Assembly: GCA_024663395.1 (NCBI GenBank)
Contig: JANFAH010000002.1
Coordinates: 4,402,001-4,466,000, forward strand
Length of the DNA: 64,000 bases
Reading direction: 5' to 3'
DNA from: Pisolithus tinctorius
Lineage: Eukaryota; Basidiomycota; Agaricomycetes; Boletales; Pisolithaceae
A program made the position numbers and the translations under genes. The notes under the pieces were generated by a model that made no database searches, was not told where the DNA came from, and saw only the letters and a list, made by a program, of their open reading frames with translations. Below, one piece after another: positions 56,330-64,000 of the stretch. Numbering within the stretch: position 1 is the first letter of the stretch; each line of letters starts with the position of its first letter.

Positions 56330-56760
56330 TCCAGGGAATGCAGATTCCTCACACTGCTAACCACTCCTTGAAGTCGCTTTCCTCACTCTCAGAGATAATA
56401 TTTGCCCCATTTTCATTATCCCAATGCTTTCCAGAATGACCTCGCCATAAGTTGTTATCCCTCAGCACAGATTTGAGCTGTACCAATAATGATCGATGAG
56501 GCTACACAGGTGCTGGGGAGGGAACAGGATACTCACATTACTGAGCTTCCCTCTGCACATATCAGAGGTCTTCATTGCACCTTTTTGCTTTGGGAATTTC
56601 TTGTTTATGTGGGCAGCAGCCACACTCCAAGTGGCAGACTTGAACAACCCATCACCCATCTTGCCAGCAATTTTCTCATCAACAAGGAAAGCGACAAGGG
56701 CCTCTTTCTCTTCCTCAGTCCAGTTGGCTCAATCCTTATCGGAAGGCATATCTTCAGTCA
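56330..56760 (-). pseudogene. Myb/SANT-like DNA-binding domain, probably PIF-2
   Basis: Sense frame from about 56750: MPSDKD, a TGA, then ANWTEEEKEALVAFLVDEK, GLFKSATWSVAAAHINKKF, KGAMKTSDMCRGK, and after an intron-like stretch LWRGHSGKHWDNENGANII. This is a trihelix of the Myb/SANT-like type. It has the same residue pattern as the PIF-1 partner, and the SGKHWD block corresponds to SGSGSWDEHFGANI there. Continuity with 54213-55082 is inferred, not proven. An independent small gene is an alternative. Confidence 0.55.
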
Positions 56761-56984
56761 CTAGCTTGAGGCAAGACTCACCGACGAGCATCACTAGTGC
56801 TGCAATAATCAGTAGGAGGGGTTCCAGGGGTTCACTATCCATCATTGTCAGAGCAGTTCAAAATACAAACTCTGCAGCATGGCAGAGCAGTGGCTTGCCA
56901 GGATCACAAACAAAGTAAAATACCAAAGCTGGCAAGCAACTGTGTAGCAAGACTATGTGAACATACCATACGGACTCGAAGGCT

Positions 56985-57265
56985 CGTCCTGAACCCTCAG
57001 AGTTGAAATCACACCTGACTGCCCCACACAACGCTCCAGCTGCATGTTAACCGCGGTGCATTCAAATCTTCGAGTGCACCGTACTTTGGCAATGTGCTAG
57101 TGAGTATCTCGACTCAGCGCAACGCCATAAACTTCCGTATTCTCCACTCTCGAAAATGAAGTCACACTTAGACTGTTCCAGCGCAACGGCTTAAGTGAGC
57201 CTCCGTATTTTCGACTCTCGAAGATGAAATCACACCTGACCGCCTCGGCGCAACACCATAAGTAA
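56985..57265 (+). repeat. About 65-bp imperfect repeats upstream of the 78-aa gene
   Basis: GCGCAAC blocks at 57117, 57181 and 57248, each with a CTCTCGAAnATGAARTCACAC block in two of the intervals. A more diverged copy (GTTGAAATCACACCTGACTG) lies near 57005. Spacing is 64 and 67 bases. They lie 70 to 350 bases before the TATA box and could be an upstream activating region or a short tandem duplication. Confidence 0.6.
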
Positions 57266-57334
57266 GTTTCCATACGCTTGCCTTTCCAAATGGTTGGTCA
57301 AACGGGATGATACTTGGATGGACAGCGGCTAACG

Positions 57335-57342
57335 TATAAAAG
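57335..57342 (+). promoter_or_regulatory. TATA box of the 78-aa gene
   Basis: tataaaag, 122 bases before the start codon. It leaves room for a short leader with a probable intron (gtagga...tctctag, about 57399-57455) ending just before the ATG. Confidence 0.7.
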
Positions 57343-57456
57343 CAGCCCACCTCTTGCTCGTTTACCTTCAGTTCACTCAACTACAGCAACCATCATGTAG
57401 GAGCACATCTTTCGACGAATTTTCTGTCTGGGGGTCTCACAGTCCCCTTCTCTAGC

Positions 57457-57693
57457 ATGTCAATCAACCCCTACCTCGTCGCCTACTACAGCGTTAACGA
57501 GAATGGCCGTCGCCCAATGTCTACTTTCGCCAGCGAAGACTACAAGACCAAGTTCGACAAGTCTTTGAAGGGATATGGTGGGAATCTGATCGGTGACTGG
57601 TACACGCTGCCCAACGACAAGGACGTTAACGATGCCATCAACACGACCGGTCAATTGGGCGGGACTGCGTACAACTTGCCGGTTCGCAACTAA
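57457..57693 (+). CDS. Small 78-aa protein of unknown function
   Basis: 78 codons, starting MSINPYLVAYYSVNENGR and ending TAYNLPVRN. No signal peptide, membrane segment or cysteine; rich in Asn, Asp, Gly and Tyr. The codons are GC-ending (AAC, TAC, GTC, AAG), unlike the transposons, which suggests a well-expressed host gene. The start is supported by an upstream TATA box and a candidate leader intron. I do not recognise the family. It is the first host gene after the transposon block, and the stretch to the next gene (57694-58129) holds only its 3' end and intergenic sequence. Confidence 0.7.
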   Translation: MSINPYLVAYYSVNENGRRPMSTFASEDYKTKFDKSLKGYGGNLIGDWYTLPNDKDVNDAINTTGQLGGTAYNLPVRN

Positions 57694-58129
57694 AGGGAAA
57701 ATGTACGCCGATATTCTGCGGTGAACCACCAGTGTATTTGATCAAAGATTTTTGAAGGGTCATCGCATCAACTTGAATTCTGGAAGTATTCTCTCGCACG
57801 AAGATAAAAAAGAAAAGAAGAAAAAAAGATGTTATCTTATTGAGTCCATCGGACATAGGTGACCAAGGTGCATTGTTCATCTACGTACCTCTGTTCGGTG
57901 TCCTTCCATATCCCGTGTTCTTTTATGATGCTGCGCCAGAATCGAATGTCAATGTGTGATTCTTGTAACTCGCGTTGGACTTGCAAATGTACTACATGGG
58001 TAGCGGAAAGTTCTCGTCAATCGACTTACCCTTGATCCAATACACTGTCCAAGTCGAATCCAACTAAGCCATGTTGATCGTTGCAACCCAGAAACGAGTT
58101 GAGCTACTCAGTACCCGGAGAACACTAAG
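57694..58129. other. Intergenic, convergent gene ends
   Basis: Contains the 3' region of the 78-aa gene (A-rich at about 57805-57830) and of the helicase gene on the opposite strand. No other feature is seen. Confidence 0.5.
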
Positions 58130-60212
58130 TCAGCGGGCATACACCTCCTTCAGCTTTTGAAGTGCGATCTAGAAAGAAGGTCAATCGCTCCAACATGTGA
58201 CAACAGATAACGATTTGCGAACCTGATATGCTGTAGAAAGCCCTTCAGTCTCCTTCTGAGGAATTTTTACTCGTTTTACCCTCTCCAGATGGGAATGTTC
58301 GCGCAGCATTCCCTTGAAGTAACGTGCCTAGGAAGGAATGATTAGCTTCTGCCTCCAAACTACATAAACATCATGAGACCTCCTGTTCTTCGACAAGCGT
58401 CCATGCATCACCAGTCCTCCCAGCCCGAGCAGTGCGACCCACTCGGTGAACATACTTCCTCATGTCGACGGGTGCATCGTAGCTGATCACGTGTGAGATG
58501 TGGCTGATATCGGCCCCCCGCGATATCAAATCTGAGCACACTAATCTAACGAGAACTAAGTAAGGTCTTCTCAGAGATTTTTAAAAAAAAATCACCTACA
58601 TATGAATCTCCTGGGCTTTGAACTTCTCCAAAATTCTCTTGCGCTCTCCGGTCGGCAGGTCACTCGAGTATGCACAAATAACAACACGTTCGCGATCGGT
58701 GCTCGCATCCTCAAAGAACCCGACCAAGCGAACCAGACGCGAGGTCGACTCGGACGACTTGGTGAATACCAGCGCGCTGCGGATCGAGAGATTGTAGATA
58801 AGGTGGAGAAGTATAAGAGGCTTTACAGACGGGTCGCAAATGACCACGTGTTCCTGTGGTGTGATGCGGATTAACACTGTACATACCGCGGCGTTCGTGA
58901 CTCCGCTTACCGTTAGTGTGGCAGGCATAGTAAACCTTTCGGAGATGACGTGCAAAGGTTCAGACCTGTCTTCCCCTTCTGCTCGACTCTGAACAATGAA
59001 ATACTTGGGATTCCGCAGGTCAAGCGAGGCAAGTCTGCCAGGGTCCTGTGTGAGCGTCGCGGAAAAAAGCAGTTTTTGGCACGAAGTCTCTTTGAACTCG
59101 TCTACGTCCGTATGATAGTCAACATACGTCTGCAGCAAAGCTGGTGACAGCGAGTCGCAGATCGGTAGAAGGTTTGAGTCATGTAATGGGGAAGTTGTGG
59201 GCAACTTGTCGCTGGAGCGCCGTTGTGGTCCACAGGCTGCCAGTACTTGAACTAACCAATCCTGAAAGGATTGCGCCAGCAAACGATCCGCCTCGTCGAT
59301 TACCTGAGAAAAATGCTCTTTTAGAAAGGTTCTCTTTGAGTTTGCTCCGCTTCTCACCAGGAATCGCAGGTGTTGGAGGGTGAAATTAGGTGTCCCGTTA
59401 AGATGATCCATGAGTCGACCGGGAGTGCATATCAAGATGTCTACCTTGCTAGAACCACCCCTCATCCTGCAGATGATTCAGGTCATGACACAACAACGCC
59501 GTGGAATGCCTACGAATTCGAGACGTCTTCAACGAGCTGGGCTTGTTCGTGACTAAATGAGTGCTGACCCGTTGCGGTTCCTATCTGATTTTTGTTAGGA
59601 GCACTCCACTTGTACGGATGATACAGCGATGCGTACCTTTAGGCCACGTCCTTTACCAACAGCTTCGAATGTCTCCTTTACCTGGGTGACCAAATCGCGA
59701 GTGGGAAGTACAACAAGAGCACGGAGGCGGGTGACGATCCGGCTTGACAACACCTATGTACTGCTGACATCAGAGTTACGGGGAGACTGAAATTTACAAG
59801 TGCAATGACCTCGATGACAGGGAGTACGTAGGCCAAAGTTTTACCACTCCCCGTTGGTGCAGAGACACACACATCCCGTGGATAGCTTGATGTCTCGCAC
59901 AGCGGAGACGAACCGAAATTCTGATGGACAATGAAAGGAATGAAGGCTGTTTGTACTGCAATGTAGCCATCAGCGATGGTCATCCCGAAGGCGATGGCTA
60001 AGTCCCTGACCTGCAAACAATTCGCGTATTCCTAAGTCCAACAGTCGCTTCCTTGTCCTTTCGCTTAGCCCTGTTCGTTCGTCTTCTCCAGTTGGTAATA
60101 TGGGAACGACAGTTGCTGGATCGACAACTTCAGCCTGCAACAGCGCGTTGTCAACCCCTTGCATTGCAAGTACAGCCGGGACTTGTTTCTTCACCTTGCA
60201 GCTGATCGACAC
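58130..60212 (-). CDS. DBP6: DEAD-box RNA helicase, Dbp6/DDX51 type
   Basis: Multi-exon gene read leftwards. N-terminal block: [21 protein letters not shown], then [19 protein letters not shown], spliced to VQTAFIPFI (intron gtcagg...ttgcag). Helicase core: [17 protein letters not shown] (motif I), [12 protein letters not shown] (Ib), [16 protein letters not shown] (II, after an intron gtgaga...ctcag), [17 protein letters not shown] (III), [18 protein letters not shown] (IV), [12 protein letters not shown] (V), [16 protein letters not shown] (VI). The C-terminal end is QKLKEVYAR, stop at 58130. The insert between motifs II and III and the [13 protein letters not shown] pattern match the Dbp6/DDX51 group, which acts in early 60S ribosome assembly in the nucleolus. 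The true first exon and start are uncertain; in-frame stops precede 60212, so an upstream exon or an ATG at 60162-60164 is needed. Confidence 0.88.
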
Positions 60213-60526
60213 ATATCTTCATCACGTGACGCACAAGCATGTGATCGTTTTCTTTCCTTCCACGAATCACGATGCAGATCACACTAGGTTCGCTCAACAT
60301 CCAAGTCAGTCCAACCATTCTGCCTGAGCAAGAGCCGAAAATGCCGTCGCTGACTCTTAAGGCACTCGATATTGTTGGCTTTCGCATCGAAAACAAAAGG
60401 GCAATAATAGAACGATACCTCGGAATTTTCATATTGCGAAATGATAGACAATAAAAGTACACTACAGTCCCGGACGACGATCGCTATTAAGCCCAATCGA
60501 TCGACTAGCGCTTGGTGACCTTTCCC
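60213..60526. other. Region between helicase and mevalonate kinase end
   Basis: Should contain the helicase promoter and perhaps its first exon, and the 3' end of the fusion gene. No convincing coding exon could be placed. Confidence 0.4.
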
Positions 60527-63500
60527 TCAGACAAAAGCCCAATTTCCTAGGCCATCGATCCAGGATCCCAACTCCGGCTTGGACTGTTGCGCGAACAGCT
60601 CTGCCAGCGTCCCCTCGCTTAGCCCATCACTGTTCTCAATTCCACAGGCGGGTGGCTCGGGGGGAGTCATTGGAAGTGCAAGCGACCCCTGGGAAACAAG
60701 TACTCCGAGTCCAGGACCTCCGACCTGGGTAAGGTACGGGACATATCCCTTCTCTCGAAGGGTGATTATTACCGATGAGAGAGACGATTCGGAGAAGTCT
60801 AGAAGCCTGTCAAGTCGCATTTTCGGTGAGAGCTGGCATGAGGAACTCACCATCCGGTACAAGCGTGACCGCACACCCGCCACCTCCTGCACCGGTCAAC
60901 TTTGTGGCGAGCCCATATGTCCTAGTCACATCTCGCACATCCTCTAGGCTGGGGTGTGAGACGCCAAGGTCGACCAAGTGTGCATGATTTTCATCGATGA
61001 GATCCTAAATGAACCAATTAGTACCACGCGTGAGGTCACTGCTGAAATATGGTTCTCACGGCGAGCACTGCAGTGCCATCCCCTTCCTCGCCAAGGGTAC
61101 GCCTAGCACGCCCAACAACTTCCCTAATTTGCTCGAGGATTTCACCCACTCCGTTAGGATCCTTAGCCAGACGCTCAGCAACACCAGCGACAAGAGAGCG
61201 CGTGTTCCGAGGGACGCGGGTGTCTGTTAACAAGAATCGCAAAGCTTTGAATCCATCAATGGCTTCTAGTCCTCCCCCTTGGCCCTTCGTGTACTGGAGA
61301 CCGCCACCAAATACCGCAACCGAGTTATCCACACCGCTCGGCGTCCCGTGCAGGATCTTTTCCAAAAGGAATGCATATCTGTTTACGCACTGCGCAAGGG
61401 TATCTGGAAGCTTAGAAGTTGGTGCTGAAGAGGATGATGACGCGGGTGGGGTACTGGGCGTGGCTGGCAAGGATTGCGAAGGGACGCGAATACGTCCGAA
61501 TACTAACAAGAGAGACGTAGAAGTGCACACAGAAAAGGATGCTGAGGACCCAAGCCCAGCGCCTACAGGAAGTGTGGCTCGGGCTGCGAGAGTAAGTGCG
61601 GGCCTGCCATATGGATGATTAGTAATCACGGACTTTCACATCAAGCCCGGCCCAACCGACTCGGAGCCATGTTCAAAGAAAAAGTGCACACCTTTGACCC
61701 GAATGGGCCGCAAGAACCATATACAAATACAAAAACGCCAGGCTTGCCTGGCGCGCGTGTGCGTTCGATATGTCAGCAAGAACTTGGGATGTTATTGTGT
61801 CAAGAAATTGGTGATTTAATGCAACCTCTCCCTCCCCTTGTGAAGATTCTGCGACCAATGGTAATCCAAATGTCACATAAACGAACGATCCCGACTTACG
61901 AGAAGGAACAGCATCCCAGGGTAATTCTGACAAGTCCCATTCATATTTGAAGCCATCAAGTTGGCCGATGTCAATATCAAGGAAGTGAACGCCAAGGGTA
62001 TCGTCTGCTCTCGGGGTAGAAATAGCATAACACCGCAGGGACAATGAGGCTGCTAGGGCAGGCTGAAAAAAGGACGGTGATCTCTACAGGAGTTGAAAAG
62101 TATAAATGCGGGAACTTACGACTCCATATACAACTGCATGCTCTCCGAACAGGATAACCTTGCCAGGGGCAGATACTACCCACTGCTTTTCATGCGGCGG
62201 AATCTCGTCCTTCGCTGCTTCCTTTTCTGCCAGTTTCTGGACAGCCTCTCCGATCGACGTCTGTACACGCACAAGGCCGGCAGCTGTTCTTCGGATAGCT
62301 CCTGCGTCGATCAGGGCGCGTTCTAGGTCGTCCAGGAGATCTGCAGGGTCCTCAATGCCAACGCAAAGGCGGATTAAATCTTCTGGAAGCCCCCGCGCAG
62401 CACGAGTGGCAGGTGGTATAGAGGCGTGCCTAGGATTCGAAGCCGAGTTAAGGGAAAGGAATCACGAAGCCAACCCAGACTCACGACATAGCACAAGGCA
62501 TGCTAATGAGGGAATTCACACACCCGAAACTGACGCTGACGGACCACAATCTGGTCGCAGCGACGATGCGCTCGCTGATATCTTTACTTCCAGTCGCGAA
62601 GCTGAGGACAGCGCCGTAACCACTGGAAATGCGTTCATGCATTTCTCTATTGGGATGGTCAGGTAAACCGGGATAAAATGTAGGGAAGCCGAGTGAATGG
62701 AGGTAGCGAGCGACGAGCATGGAAGTTGAAGATTGTTGGTTTAAACGAATAGCTAGCGTTTTGGATCCACGCAAGAGAAGGAAGGAGTCAAAAGGTGTGA
62801 GTCCATTGCCGGTAGCGTTAATGATAAACGCTATTTGCTAAGGGGATGTACGTCTAGCAAATTAACCGTGCTCGGGGATAAAACTTACTTTTGCAACATC
62901 ATCCCTGTTACAGGTAATGATACCGGCCATGAGATCGTGGTGACCGCTGAGATACTTGGTTGCGCTGTCGTACACAATGTCTGCGCCATGTTCGAGTGGC
63001 CTTTGTAGAAATGGGCTCATCATCGTATTATCTACCACCACAAGTGCGGCCGGAACCCGTTCCTTTACCTCCTTCGCGATGGTTGCAATATCAACAATTT
63101 TGAGCAGGGGGTTAGTAGGTGATTCGAGGAGAACCATTGCAATATTGTTCTCCGTTTTCAGTAGTGGAATAAGGGTATCAGGCTTAGTGGTGTCGGCGTG
63201 ATGCACGGTGATTCCAGCGTGGGTACGGAGGTAAGCAAGGAGACGATTGGTACCGCCGTACAAGTCGTCGCCAGCAACGATTGCATCTCCGGGTTTTAAC
63301 AGCCGCAGGATGGTGTCCAATGCTGCCATCCCGGATGACACCGCGAAGCCATGAGCAGCAGAAGAAATCTTAGCAATGTGGTGCTCTGTGCGAATTGAAC
63401 ACTTTGGTAGAGACAATGTCATTTGCACGTACCTAAATGACTCCTAGTGGGGTTCCCACTTCTAGAATAGTCATATTCCCCACCAATACCCTTGAACGTT

Positions 63501-63682
63501 GCTGTCTGGTATATTGGCACTGACGATGACCCGTATTGATCTTTTAGACCTGGGTTCTCCACCGTTGCGCAGAGCGTAGAAAATCGGTATGGCCGGCGGG
63601 GTCGATAAGGCGAGTCCGGTTCTGGAGTAGGTAGGTCCCCTACGCTCGTAGTGGCAATTTCGAACGGCAGTTTGTCCGTCAT
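60527..63682 (-). CDS. Cystathionine beta-lyase fused in frame to mevalonate kinase
   Basis: One multi-exon gene read leftwards from ATG at 63682. First part is a PLP enzyme of methionine synthesis (STR3-like): VPIYQTATFKGIGGEYDYSR, SSGMAALDTILRLLKPGD, VVDNTMMSPFLQRPLEHGADI, SATKYLSGHHDLMAG (PLP lysine), VSFGCVNSLISMPC and LPEDLIRLCVGIEDPADLL. The same exon (62423 to about 62115) then runs on without stop through ALIDAGAIRRTAAGLVRVQT into WVVSAPGKVILFGEHAVVYG, the N-terminal GHMP motif of mevalonate kinase. The kinase continues with LPVGAGLGSSASFSV, GTPSGVDNSVAVFGGGL, KLTGAGGGGCAVTL and a stop at 60527. Both enzymes look complete with catalytic motifs intact. There is no ATG on this strand between about 62194 and 62486. 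The expected result is a bifunctional protein; alternative splicing or an unseen upstream start could still make separate products. Confidence 0.85.
62115..62423 (-). other. Fusion-junction exon
   Basis: A single exon, acceptor ...cctag ending 62424 and donor gtaagt at about 62114. It holds the last about 35 residues of the lyase domain, a linker of about 45 residues rich in Ala, Glu and Lys, and the kinase start. The linker begins where lyase relatives normally carry a short variable tail. Confidence 0.85.
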
Positions 63683-64000
63683 CGTTGAAGATGAGTCGAT
63701 GATGAGCTGGACTAAGGTTAATCGCTTACCGATCGCCACGTGACTCGAATGGCGTGCTCTTCCACTGGAAACGTGATGGCTGTGGCTACGTTACTTGAAG
63801 CGATGCCGCCACACAAGAAGGCAAGGGAACAAGGTAAATCGGAGCAATAACTGTATACACTGAAACTCGGCTCAAAGAAACCCAGCGACCAGACAAGTCA
63901 ATGTCGCAAAGCAGGTACTCGATCCGGAAGTCCTCACGAAACGCACGAAGAGACACCTTGAGGAACTCGAGGTTGGTTCCGCACCCTCCAGTCACATCGC
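63683..64000 (-). other. Upstream of the fusion gene, unidentified frame
   Basis: The minus-strand frame at 63995-63786 (NLEFLKVSLRAFREDFRIEYLLCDIDLSG) has host-like codon use but no family I recognise. It runs to the window edge, so it may be an exon of the next gene or chance. The fusion gene's promoter should lie here. Confidence 0.3.

Noticed and set aside
61049..61618. 189-codon plus-strand frame
   Set aside because: Antisense shadow of the mevalonate kinase exon.
62106..62666. 186-codon plus-strand frame across the fusion junction
   Set aside because: Antisense to the lyase-kinase exons, which carry clear conserved motifs; Arg/Ser-rich translation typical of a shadow.
1..64000. tRNA, rRNA or CRISPR arrays
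   Set aside because: No cloverleaf, rRNA core or spaced direct-repeat array was noticed on either strand; the only regular array is the contiguous minisatellite at 1-1310.

Overview
The window looks like agaricomycete (mushroom-forming basidiomycete) nuclear DNA. The evidence is intron-rich compact host genes at the right end and a transposon set typical of that group: chromodomain Ty3/Gypsy, Ty1/Copia, DIRS with tyrosine recombinase, PIF/Harbinger and a Plavaka-like transposase. I cannot name the species. Two compartments meet near 57 kb. Positions 1-57,000 are almost entirely nested mobile elements with heavy CG-to-TG/CA decay: most breaks are CGA-to-TGA stops or Arg-to-His/Cys/Trp and Asp-to-Asn changes. 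Positions 57,000-64,000 are CG-rich single-copy genes.

Layout: an 80-bp minisatellite (1-1310); a decayed DIRS element (3258-4909, minus); a Plavaka-like transposase fragment (5566-6525); then a nest built from three near-complete Gypsy elements (Gypsy-1, -2, -3), three Copia fragments, two PIF/Harbinger elements and eight copies (a-h) of one LTR-like element of about 1.85 kb (TGTCACACACC...TTTGACTCACA), here called NCG-LTR. Gypsy-1 and Gypsy-2 each appear as two pieces more than 12 kb apart. Flipping the segment between NCG-LTR copies b (8133-9989, minus) and d (28239-30094, plus) rejoins both elements and restores their target-site duplications (TSDs). It also rejoins NCG-LTR copy a. The window therefore records an inversion of about 18 kb between inverted repeats, or a misassembly at them.

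Every NCG-LTR insertion whose two flanks can be read, and two more with one readable flank, fits a 4-bp target NCGN (CCGG, GCGG, ACGT, probably GCGA). No other element here shows that target rule.

Host genes at the right end: a 78-aa protein of unknown function with a TATA promoter (57457-57693, plus); a Dbp6/DDX51-type DEAD-box RNA helicase (58130-~60212, minus); and one continuous gene (60527-63682, minus) that joins cystathionine beta-lyase (methionine pathway) in frame to mevalonate kinase (sterol pathway), with no stop and no ATG at the junction.
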